Assembly (NCBI GenBank): GCA_019119045.1
Contig: DWXS01000063.1
Location: 1-53,622, forward strand
Source of the DNA: Candidatus Mailhella merdavium
GTDB lineage: Bacteria; Desulfobacterota; Desulfovibrionia; Desulfovibrionales; Desulfovibrionaceae
Direction of reading: 5' to 3'
Length of the DNA stretch: 53,622 bases
The notes below the pieces were generated by a model, which was not told the DNA's origin, did not search any database, and saw nothing but the letters and a program-made list of their open reading frames with translations. How positions within the stretch are numbered: the stretch's first letter is position 1; every line of letters starts with the position of its first letter. A program made the translations under genes and the position numbers. This document shows positions 17,142 to 24,887 of this stretch, piece by piece.

Positions 17142-18080
17142 ATGCTGGAAGTTCTTATATTGCTGTTGCCCGTGTTCGTACTGATTTTTCTCGGTATGCT
17201 GGCAGAGCGTTTTCAACTTGTGCCGCCCTTCGGAGCGACAACCCTCAATCAATTCCTGGTAAACCTCGGTCTGCCGTCGCTCATTTTTCTGGCCATTGCG
17301 GAATGCAGGCCGGAAGACTTGAATCATGAAGCGTTTCTGGGCGGTTTTTCGGTATGCCTGTTCGTCACGTTCGGTCTGTTGATCCCGATATTCCACCGTT
17401 TTCTGCGGGCAGGCTATCGGGAGAGCGTGATGCTGTCAATGCTGGCGAGCTTTCCCAATGTGGTGCTGGTCGGACTGCCCGTACTCATGGCCCTGTATCC
17501 CGGGGAAAAGCTGGTTGTTCTGGCCAGTACGCTGACCAATATTCTGGAAATTCCGATTATTCTGGTTGCCCTGCTCATTCTGACCAACGACGGAGCCAAG
17601 GGGCGTCACCCCGTGCGGACGGTGGCCGTCACGCTCATAACCAACCCTGTTGTTCTGTCTACGGCATTCGGGGCCTTGTTCTATCTCTCAGGAATGCCTG
17701 TTCCGGTTTTTCTGGAATCGGCCTGCCGCGCTCTCGGCAATTCGGTCATGCCCTGCGCGCTGGTCTCTCTCGGAATCGTCATGGGGGCGCGCTTGCGCGG
17801 AGGCCAGGGGGGGCGTTTCCGGCTTGGCCGACAGGCGGTTATTCTCATCGGCAAACAGCTTGTTCAGCCGGCCATTGCCTGGTTTGCGCTTACAATGCTC
17901 GGAGCGGAGGCTTTGTGGCGTTCCATGGGCGTTCTGCTTGCGGCCATGCCCATAGGCACTATGGCCTATGCCATGAGCGATTCCTATAAAGTGGCGGAAG
18001 ACGACGCTGCGGCTGCGGTCATTGCAAGCACGCTCATCTCGTTGCTGCTCATGCCTCTGCTTGCCATGTTCATGAAATAG
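17142..18080 (+). CDS. Auxin efflux carrier (AEC) family permease
   Basis: 312-residue inner-membrane protein with about ten hydrophobic segments arranged as two halves around a more polar centre (near 150-170), as in AEC transporters of malate, malonate and other small organic anions. Family-like segments include NQFLVNLGLPSLIF and FPNVVLVGLPVLMALYP in the first half and NSVMPCALVSLGI in the second. The ATG at 17142 is the sensible start because the upstream frame codes for Arg-rich, non-hydrophobic sequence. It is probably controlled by the divergent LysR protein. The substrate is unknown. Confidence 0.88.
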   Translation: MLEVLILLLPVFVLIFLGMLAERFQLVPPFGATTLNQFLVNLGLPSLIFLAIAECRPEDLNHEAFLGGFSVCLFVTFGLLIPIFHRFLRAGYRESVMLSMLASFPNVVLVGLPVLMALYPGEKLVVLASTLTNILEIPIILVALLILTNDGAKGRHPVRTVAVTLITNPVVLSTAFGALFYLSGMPVPVFLESACRALGNSVMPCALVSLGIVMGARLRGGQGGRFRLGRQAVILIGKQLVQPAIAWFALTMLGAEALWRSMGVLLAAMPIGTMAYAMSDSYKVAEDDAAAAVIASTLISLLLMPLLAMFMK

Positions 18081-18107
18081 GCGTCTTGCGTCCGAGTGGA
18101 CATTTGT

Positions 18108-18153
18108 CGGGAAAGGAAGCGGATTTTGAAGGCGTCCTTTCCCGTATTTTTTT
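18108..18153 (+). terminator. Terminator after the AEC permease
   Basis: CGGGAAAGGA (18108-18117) pairs with TCCTTTCCCG (18135-18144), followed by TATTTTTTT. It is correctly placed 28 bases past the stop. Confidence 0.85.
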
Positions 18154-18228
18154 CAGAATATTGCGGCAAAGAGGATAGGCCGCGGAGCTGCTTTCATTGT
18201 GGAGTCTGTCAGCTTCGGGAATATTCCT

Positions 18229-20385
18229 TTACATGGGCAGGCTGTTGTCGCGGAATCGCCAGAACAGGTTCTGCCTGATCCAGCGGCTCATCCGTTCACG
18301 TAGGGGAAGAGGCGGCCGGGGATGCGTCAGAATATGACAGATTTCTTCCGGCCCGCAGAACTGCCCCGAATACCAGTCGTAATAGCTGGGATAGAGAATG
18401 AGGCATCCGGCGACAAGAGCGTCAAGTTCAAGAACCCGCGTTCGGCGGGAAAAGGCCAGCGCGTCGTTGGTCAGGCCCCAGCCGGCGTAGAAGGGCGTTC
18501 CCCATGTATTGACGGGAATCCCGTACAGCAGCGCGTAGAATCCTGCCAGAGAATCCACGGTATGCAGGGCGGAGATGCGGGACGCCCGATACAGCAGAGG
18601 GCCTGGATCGGGCAGTCGCAAGCGCAGATCTTCCGGCCCGGGTTCCCATTTTCTTACACGATGCCCGGATCTTCCGAAGACCACGCGGGCAAGAAGCGCG
18701 TCCGGATTTTTCCGGCGCAGAAAACGCAGCATTTCCTCCTCGCGTTCATGACCTTCCACGCGAGAATCTTTGCCTCGGGGCGTGGCCACAAGCTGACCCG
18801 CAACGACGATGAGCGGCCGTCCGTTCCGGTTTGCGTCCGCCCTGTCGAGTTCTTCCAGCATGGCGGAGGCTTCGGGATCATTCTCCGGGGCGGGATGGGC
18901 ATAGAGCGGCAGCATGGATTCGCGCAGGGCGCGGGCACGGGCAAGCAGATTTGCGTCCTTCAGCAGCGGGGAATCGGACAGAATGTGTTCCAGTTCGCTC
19001 GGGCGCGAAGCATCATAATAGATTCCCAGTCTGTCCTGCGCCAGAGAAAGGGGCAATGCGTCGGGAGCTTCCACAGGATGGCGCAGAATGCCCCAGGCCG
19101 TCCTGATCAGCGGCAGGGTAGCGGCGGCGCAGCGTTGAGCCAGTTCTTCCGGTTCCTGTGAGGAACGCACAACCACCCGTGCGTGGCCGGGCGTTTTTTT
19201 TCGCAGGGAGGCTTCGGCGAGCGCGGCGTTCGCATCGCGGAAGAACTGCATGTTGCCGCTGGTACTCCAGAGAAAATACCCAGCTTTGCGCACGGCTTTG
19301 CCGGAAAAGCCCAGACAGGCGGCATAGCCCCGGTTTGCATCGTTCTGGCGTCGCTGCCCGGCAAGAAGACGGATGATATCGTGGACGGAGCAGGCTTTTC
19401 CCGTAACCGGGTTCACATATCGGCTGCACAGAATATACGCTGCGGCGAAGATCTCCGTCACGCCGCGCCGTCGCGTCCGGCGCGGGCAGCTCTGTCGATC
19501 GCGGGTCAGACCCCATCCGGCATAAAAGGGCAGGCCGAAACAGTGAACGGGCTTTCCCTGCAACAGGGCTTCGAAGCCCATGAGCGACGAGACAGTGTAG
19601 ACTTCATCTGCCTGTGCCAGAAGCGAAGGGGCGGAAAAGTCATGCTCGATGACGCGCAGGCCGCGTTCCGCCGCCAGAGCGGTAAGGTAGCCGCGTTTTT
19701 TTCCGGCCAGGGTAAGAGGATGAGGCTTGACGAACAAGGCCGCGCCGGGATGAGCCTTGCACGCCTGTTCCAGCATGAGACGGAACGTGTCGGCGTCGGC
19801 CAGTCCGTGCGCAACTTTCGGATCGCCTTCCCATTGATCGATGATGAGAATGCGGGTCCGGTTGCTTGGTGTGGAAAGCTGATAGGGCGAGGCGTGGGGG
19901 GCGTGGTTGTACTTGCTGAGCCGCCCTTCAAGCATGGCCCGTATGGCCCGTTCTGCCTCGGCCATAAGGAGAGGACTTTCCCAGCCGGAGGAATTGAGCA
20001 GATCTTCCAGACGTGAAGGGTTGCCGGCATCATAGAAGAGCCCTACGTCGTCCAGAATGAGCGAACACGTCGGGGAGTCCCGTCCGGGCAGGGCAAGGGA
20101 GCGGAGAAAGCCGTCCTCCAGTGCGATATAGGGCAGATTGTGGGCTTCGGCCAGGGCTCTGGCCTTGAAGGCGGAAGTTAGCCCTTCTCTCCCTGCAAGA
20201 GCGGATATGGGCTGTTCTCCGAAGGGAAGAAGCGCAGGACGGAACAGGGGTCTGGAACCGATAAATTCCGCCAGATGAGGCATACGGAGCAGGGAACGGG
20301 AAAGAATCCCCACGGCGCCGCCGGAGGAAGGCTCTGCCGAGGGCAGAAAGGGAGAAAAGGAAGAGGGAGGAAGCAGATCGGACAT
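18229..20385 (-). CDS. kpsC: KpsC-like capsule Kdo transferase, two-domain
   Basis: 718 residues made of two related halves, as in KpsC, the dual Kdo transferase that builds the lipid-linked Kdo primer of group 2/3 capsules. The duplicated signature is plain: HCFGLPFYAGWGLTRD (near 285) and NTWGTPFYAGWGLTND (near 645), each preceded by YTVSSLMGFEALLQGKP or HTVDSLAGFYALLYGIP. Other paired segments are ALEDGFLRSL/LDDVGLFYDAGNPS in half one and LGIYYDASRPSELE in half two. No kpsS, kpsF, export genes or other capsule genes are within the window. It lies 105 bases after rlpA on the same strand. The start at ATG 20385 has a modest AAGG upstream. Confidence 0.9.
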   Translation of the reverse strand: MSDLLPPSSFSPFLPSAEPSSGGAVGILSRSLLRMPHLAEFIGSRPLFRPALLPFGEQPISALAGREGLTSAFKARALAEAHNLPYIALEDGFLRSLALPGRDSPTCSLILDDVGLFYDAGNPSRLEDLLNSSGWESPLLMAEAERAIRAMLEGRLSKYNHAPHASPYQLSTPSNRTRILIIDQWEGDPKVAHGLADADTFRLMLEQACKAHPGAALFVKPHPLTLAGKKRGYLTALAAERGLRVIEHDFSAPSLLAQADEVYTVSSLMGFEALLQGKPVHCFGLPFYAGWGLTRDRQSCPRRTRRRGVTEIFAAAYILCSRYVNPVTGKACSVHDIIRLLAGQRRQNDANRGYAACLGFSGKAVRKAGYFLWSTSGNMQFFRDANAALAEASLRKKTPGHARVVVRSSQEPEELAQRCAAATLPLIRTAWGILRHPVEAPDALPLSLAQDRLGIYYDASRPSELEHILSDSPLLKDANLLARARALRESMLPLYAHPAPENDPEASAMLEELDRADANRNGRPLIVVAGQLVATPRGKDSRVEGHEREEEMLRFLRRKNPDALLARVVFGRSGHRVRKWEPGPEDLRLRLPDPGPLLYRASRISALHTVDSLAGFYALLYGIPVNTWGTPFYAGWGLTNDALAFSRRTRVLELDALVAGCLILYPSYYDWYSGQFCGPEEICHILTHPRPPLPLRERMSRWIRQNLFWRFRDNSLPM

Positions 20386-20490
20386 GGAAAACGCCTTTTC
20401 CCGGAGAACAAGCGTGACCGGGGGAGAGTCTGCCGTTCGTGGTACGGCTGTTTTTCCCGGAGAAATGACAGGCGGCGGGTCGGCCTCCTC

Positions 20491-21297
20491 CTATTCTTCC
20501 ACCAGGAACAGACCTGAAAAACGTGTACTCAGGTTACGCATGGCCTCGCGGGCTTCCTGTCGGGTACGGAACGGCCCCGCCTGTACAATCTGTCGATTGC
20601 CGGAAGCGCGGATTCTGCCGCTGATCCCCAGATCCTTAAGGATTGCCGCAGCATTTTGACTGTTTGCAGAGGAGGAAAATGCGCCGACCTGAACATAAAT
20701 GCGTGCAAGCGCACGTCCTGCCTTTTCCAGTTTATCCATGGAAGCGTTGACTTTTTCCAAGGTATCCATGGCCTGGCGGGATTCTTCAGAATTGCTCAGG
20801 GTACGTCTGCTTGTCTTGGGTGTGATGGTCTCGATCCGTACACGGGCCGTACCGCTCTGGATCATCCCGATTTCCTCGGCGGCCTTTTTGGAAAGATCGA
20901 TGATGCGATCCTTGGAAAAGGGGCCGCGGTCATTGATGCGTACTGTGGTACTGCGGCCGTTTTCGAGGTTGGTCACCCGCACCATGGTGTCGAAGGGCAG
21001 TTCCTTATGTGCGGCTGTCAGCAGATTGGTATTGAAGCGTTCCCCGTTGGCAGTTTTTTTCCCATGGAAACCGGGGCCGTACCAGGAGGCTATGCCCGTC
21101 TGTGAGAAGTTGTCGGCCGATTCAAGGGGGTAATATGTCTTTCCCCGTATGGTATAGGACTTGCTGCGCGGCACATTGTTCTCAGAGGATATGCCGTAAT
21201 CTCCACCGTGTTCATAGGGCCGAACCGATGCACAGCCTGCACTCAGGACAAACAGACACAGAAGCAGGAAAAGAACGGAATACCTTGTCCGGATCAT
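20491..21297 (-). CDS. rlpA: RlpA-family septal/rare lipoprotein with SPOR domain
   Basis: About 268 residues. Lipoprotein signal peptide ending in the lipobox LSAGC (near residue 19). The RlpA double-psi barrel is near 65-165 (GIASWYGPGFHGKKTANGE, LPFDTMVRVTNLENGRS, VRINDRGPF). The C-terminal SPOR peptidoglycan-binding domain is near 195-268 (YVQVGAFSSSANSQ). RlpA proteins sit in the outer membrane at division sites and some cleave denuded glycan strands. Start ATG 21297 overlaps the azlD stop (ATGA), so translation is coupled to the azl genes. Confidence 0.94.
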   Translation of the reverse strand: MIRTRYSVLFLLLCLFVLSAGCASVRPYEHGGDYGISSENNVPRSKSYTIRGKTYYPLESADNFSQTGIASWYGPGFHGKKTANGERFNTNLLTAAHKELPFDTMVRVTNLENGRSTTVRINDRGPFSKDRIIDLSKKAAEEIGMIQSGTARVRIETITPKTSRRTLSNSEESRQAMDTLEKVNASMDKLEKAGRALARIYVQVGAFSSSANSQNAAAILKDLGISGRIRASGNRQIVQAGPFRTRQEAREAMRNLSTRFSGLFLVEE

Positions 21298-21620
21298 GCC
21301 GCACCCCAGCGAAGCAGGGCCACGGCCCCCATACCGACGGCAAGCGTCGCAAACAGGCTTTTTGTCTTCCATGCAGCGAGAACGGCGGGAAAGGCAGCCA
21401 GAAGAAAGGTATTGTCCAGCCCGAGAGAGAGTCTGCCGTCAACGAGAAATATTTCTGGGGCAACCAGTGAGGCAAGAATGGCGGCGGGAACGAATCCGAG
21501 CCAGATACGGGCCGCGTCAGGCAGAGGTCTGCCCGCGAGGAGGGTCATGGGCAGCACGCGGGGCAGAAATGTACCCAGAATCATACCGCCCGTACACAGG
21601 GCCAGTTCCAGATTGGTCAT
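21294..21620 (-). CDS. azlD: AzlD, small subunit of branched-chain amino acid exporter
   Basis: 108 residues with four hydrophobic segments; typical AzlD start (MTNLELALCTGGMILGTFLPRVLP). It works with AzlC to export branched-chain or related amino acids. It overlaps azlC by four bases upstream and rlpA by four bases downstream. The open frame extends to 21830, but that part is the azlC coding region in another frame. Confidence 0.9.
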   Translation of the reverse strand: MTNLELALCTGGMILGTFLPRVLPMTLLAGRPLPDAARIWLGFVPAAILASLVAPEIFLVDGRLSLGLDNTFLLAAFPAVLAAWKTKSLFATLAVGMGAVALLRWGAA

Positions 21621-22402
21621 GCGGAATCCTTTTCCGGAGGTGCCGCAACATGAGTGTTCCGGCAGGAAGGAGCTTTTGGGGCGGTTCTGTGTCTGCTCAG
21701 AAAAAGACCGATGGTTGCGGCGATTATGGTTGCGAGGATGATACTGCCTCGTCCCGCTCCGGCCATGGTGAAAAGAAGAGAGAGCAGAGCTGCCGAAATT
21801 GCCGTGGCGAGTTGCAGTCTGTCGCCACACAGGGGGAGAAGCAGAGCAAGAAACATGGCCGGCAGGGCAAAATCAAGTCCATACGGCCGGACGTCGCCTA
21901 TCAGAGAGCCGGAAAGCCCTCCCAGAGCGGTACCTATCACCCATCCGGACTGAGCCGTCAGGTTGCAGGAAAAAAGCCTCCATCCGTTGCATACGGCGCC
22001 GTTACGGAAATCTGCCATCTGCACGGCAAAAAGCTCGTCGGTGACGCCTGCTGCATATAAGGCCCGGGGCGCAGGAGGGAGGGATTGTACATGGGGAGTC
22101 AGCGCGGCGGACATCAGAATATGGCGCAGGTTAACCATGAGATTGGCCAGAGAAACGGCGGCAATGGATGCTCCTGTGCCGATCATGCCCGCAGCGATGA
22201 ACTGTCCGGCTCCGGCGAAAACCAGAACGGACATGGTTACGGCCCATATGGCCGGAACGCCGTTTTTGACCGCGAGTACCCCATAGGCGATTCCCAGCGG
22301 CACATAGCCGATGAAGATCGGCAATCCCATATGGATACCGGTCAGAATTTCTGATTTGACAGAAGGAAATGTCGGATGGTCAGGACGGCGTTGGGAAGAC
22401 AT
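21617..22402 (-). CDS. azlC: AzlC, large subunit of branched-chain amino acid exporter
   Basis: About 261 residues, multi-spanning. Family segments are GLPIFIGYVPLGIAYGVLA, FAGAGQFIAAGMI, NLRHILMSAAL and GVTDELFAV. ATG 22402 comes seven bases after the cheX stop; the longer ATG at 22456 would lie inside cheX. It overlaps azlD by ATGA, as is normal for this pair. Confidence 0.92.
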   Translation of the reverse strand: MSSQRRPDHPTFPSVKSEILTGIHMGLPIFIGYVPLGIAYGVLAVKNGVPAIWAVTMSVLVFAGAGQFIAAGMIGTGASIAAVSLANLMVNLRHILMSAALTPHVQSLPPAPRALYAAGVTDELFAVQMADFRNGAVCNGWRLFSCNLTAQSGWVIGTALGGLSGSLIGDVRPYGLDFALPAMFLALLLPLCGDRLQLATAISAALLSLLFTMAGAGRGSIILATIIAATIGLFLSRHRTAPKAPSCRNTHVAAPPEKDSA

Positions 22403-22409
22403 GGCGAAC

Positions 22410-22871
22410 TTATTGGAAACAGAATTCCAGTGTGAAAGAGCCGTGTTCTGTTTCAAAGGGAATGGCGATGGTCGTCACCTGGCCGGGGAAGGACAGGGAA
22501 TGGTTTGCTCCAAAGATGATGGAGGGCGTGGAGCCTTGCAGGGGCAGACCCATTTCGCTCAGTATGGCCCGGGCCTGACCGGAAATCATGTTGGTGATTT
22601 CTCCGACCGCATCGCGTGTGTCGGCCATGATATCTTCTATGGCATCGCCCAGCATGCCCTTGACCAGAGCAATGGCGCAGGACTGGGAAAACGAAAGAGC
22701 AATGGCGCCGCTTTTGCATCCGGTAATACCCACGATCGCGGATACGTCACCCTGCGCTTTGTCCGTTTTTTTGACATATGGTTTGCCGGGAACGGGAGAT
22801 AACCCCGTCATGGAGGTAAGCACATTGATGGTGGCCTGCACAAAGGGCTTGGCAAGTGCTACGTCGCTCAT
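22410..22871 (-). CDS. cheX: CheX-type chemotaxis phosphatase
   Basis: 153 residues. The CheX/CheC family motif is present as EITNMISGQAR (Glu and Asn of the ExxN phosphatase motif near residues 93-96), with the family GDVSAIVGITG and ALSFS strands. Such proteins remove phosphate from CheY-P. ATG 22871 has GGAG nine bases upstream. There are no other chemotaxis genes here; it heads a tight cluster with azlCD and rlpA. Confidence 0.88.
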   Translation of the reverse strand: MSDVALAKPFVQATINVLTSMTGLSPVPGKPYVKKTDKAQGDVSAIVGITGCKSGAIALSFSQSCAIALVKGMLGDAIEDIMADTRDAVGEITNMISGQARAILSEMGLPLQGSTPSIIFGANHSLSFPGQVTTIAIPFETEHGSFTLEFCFQ

Positions 22872-23139
22872 GACCGAAAGCTCCGGAAAGAACATTGTTT
22901 ACCCGTGAGTCCTGCGCATTTTCCTGAAATTTGCGATGTTCGCGGGTATAAAGCATATTACTAACATGAACGGAATTGGTCGTCCAGCACGGCATTTCCG
23001 GTTCTACATCTCAATAGGAGTCTGCGTATCAGGGGAATTATTCCGAGTTTTTTTACCGCGCGGGGGCAGGGGGAATCTTGCCTTGTGTCAAAGCTTGCGG
23101 CAGAATATGAGGATACGCGACGGAAGAAGGAGGCGTTTC

Positions 23140-23721
23140 ATGGACTTGCGTAAAACCCGCGAACAGCTCGGCCGCATACGGGTATATTACCTCAAGGGAG
23201 ATACGTTGCGGGCGCTGGCGTCTGCGGTTATGGCGTTGCGTGATCTGTCGCAGATGAGCAATCTGTCTACGGAGATGCGCAGCATGCTGCGTGAGGGTAT
23301 CGGCTATCTTGCTCGTGACGAGGAATTGAAACGTCACCTGGATCGTCCTCTGGCGTATCAGCCGGGGCAGGAACGGGCTTTGTTCGTTCAGCTCGGAAAG
23401 GCTTATAAGGAAATGGCGTCTCAGGCCGGAATGGAGAGCCGCGAAGAGACTTTTGCCCGTAAGCAGAAACTGGATAAGGCCCTGATTGTAGGGCAGAAGC
23501 TCGTGGCTCAGGGCAAGTTTTCCGAAGCGGAAGAGTCCTTCCGGGAAGCCGTGTCCTGTTATCGGGACGAACACCGTCTTTTCCAGATGATTGCGCAGAG
23601 CTTCATTGATGCCGGGCAGCCCCGAAGGGCTATCGACTACCTGCGCAAGGCCGTGGAGGCTGAGCCGGATAACGAAAGTGCGAAGGCTCTGCTGGAGAAA
23701 GTCAGCGCCATAAAGGACTGA
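23140..23721 (+). CDS. TPR-containing protein of unknown role
   Basis: 193 residues, no signal peptide or membrane segment. Two clear tetratricopeptide-like repeats lie at about 120-190 (ALIVGQKLVAQGKFSEAEESFREAV; AIDYLRKAVEAEPDNESAKALLEKV). The N-terminal half is helical (LGRIRVYYLKGDTLRALASAVMAL). ATG 23140 has GAAGGAGG upstream. It is divergent from cheX. A protein-interaction role is likely; the partner is unknown. Confidence 0.82.
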   Translation: MDLRKTREQLGRIRVYYLKGDTLRALASAVMALRDLSQMSNLSTEMRSMLREGIGYLARDEELKRHLDRPLAYQPGQERALFVQLGKAYKEMASQAGMESREETFARKQKLDKALIVGQKLVAQGKFSEAEESFREAVSCYRDEHRLFQMIAQSFIDAGQPRRAIDYLRKAVEAEPDNESAKALLEKVSAIKD

Positions 23722-24185
23722 ATGTTCCCCTGCATCAGAGACGCGCGTCATTCCGGAGGACGAATTCTGCGATATTCCGCCAGACAGAATTTTTCTGCGG
23801 CGGACAGAAACTCCGGGAAGAATATTCCATTCAATCTCCGCCTCTGTTCAGATCGGCTCAAACGGCAAGAATTCTCCGGAATTTTACTTGCAACATATGA
23901 ACAGACGATATGATCCCGTCTTTCGCCATGGGCAGCGGATTCGGCAGAACGCCGGAATCTCCCTGCCTGCGGCAGACAGACAGCACGGGCATGTCGGTGA
24001 GCCATATGCGCAGATAATACGCTAAGACTTCGTTCGTCTTCTGTCTGGTCTGTGTGCGGATTCCCGGCAGGTCTGGAGGATGCGTCAGAAGATGACGAAA
24101 AGCGGATTCGTGCGTAATCCTTCTTCAGGGAGAGGCCTGCCGGGGCGTCGGATTTCGTTCGTTCCGCCCAGAATGGGGAGAACTT
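23722..24185. other. Convergent intergenic region, no gene recognised
   Basis: About 460 bases between the TPR gene (+) and the PII-like gene (-). Several short dyads occur (AATTCTCCGGAATT near 23869-23882; AAGAC/GTCTT near 24025-24041), but none has a U-tract. Short ORFs lack ribosome-binding sites and protein-like composition. Confidence 0.4.
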
Positions 24186-24887
24186 CTACACTTTTCCAAG
24201 AGGGAAGAAATCGTCCACAGCAGAGCTGAAGGCTATTCCCATACCTGGTCGTTTCAGACATTCGGCGTCGCGCACGGCGTCGCGTACTGCATCGGCCTTG
24301 TCGCTCGGCACCAGCATAATCAGCACTTCTTTTTCCGGGAACAGGGTCAGTCCGAAGAAACGGGCATCCTCTCCGCTGGCCGTTCCGCGCGCCTTGAGTA
24401 TCGTTCCTCCGGGCGCCCCTGCCTTACGGGCTGCGGCCATGGCGTCGTCGGCGAATCCGGCATTGACAATAAGGCAAACAAGTTCATAAGGCGACTGATG
24501 TTGTTCTCTCATGGAAGGCTCCGGCAGGGAGTGTGTTGATTGGGAGTCCGGCGCAGGATTCGCTTCGTTTCGTTTGGGGCGCAGAACGTCGTCAAGATTA
24601 AGGCTGAAGGATATGCCGACGCTTGCGCGGGAATGGGCGGAGGTTGCGCGCCATACTGAAGCTACGGAATCCGTCTGATCCTTTGTGCCGAGAATTATTA
24701 GAATGTCCTTTTCCTGATCGGCAAGGCAGAGCAGCCCCAGCAGGCCCCCGGAAGCCGTTCCGCGTCCGGGCAGAATCGTGCCTCCCTTTGCTCCGGCGTC
24801 TCTGGCAAGGCGCATCAGACGTTCTCCCTGTCCGTGCCCGGAAATGGCGCAAATCAGTTTATCGGAAAGTTGGCCGGCGGGGTTCAT
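24186..24887 (-). CDS. Tandem PII-like regulatory protein
   Basis: 233 residues made of two PII-like (ferredoxin-fold) domains in a row: about 8-105 and 130-230. Each has the same core: GGTILPGRGTASG in the first, GGTILKARGTASG in the second, followed by a strand (ILIILGTKDQ / VLIMLVPSDK) and a C-terminal strand (VGISFSLNLDDVL / MGIAFSSAVDDFF). The linker (105-128) is polar and Pro/Ser-rich. PII-family proteins bind nucleotides and gate partner proteins, often transporters. The start ATG 24887 has GGAGG upstream and overlaps the stop of the DUF1538 membrane protein by four bases, so the two are made together. Ligands are unknown. Confidence 0.85.
   Translation of the reverse strand: MNPAGQLSDKLICAISGHGQGERLMRLARDAGAKGGTILPGRGTASGGLLGLLCLADQEKDILIILGTKDQTDSVASVWRATSAHSRASVGISFSLNLDDVLRPKRNEANPAPDSQSTHSLPEPSMREQHQSPYELVCLIVNAGFADDAMAAARKAGAPGGTILKARGTASGEDARFFGLTLFPEKEVLIMLVPSDKADAVRDAVRDAECLKRPGMGIAFSSAVDDFFPLGKV

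Noticed and set aside
20432-20455. GCCGT/ACGGC hairpin followed by five T on the plus strand
   Set aside because: Only a 5-bp stem, inside the gap before kpsC on the opposite strand; too weak to call a terminator.
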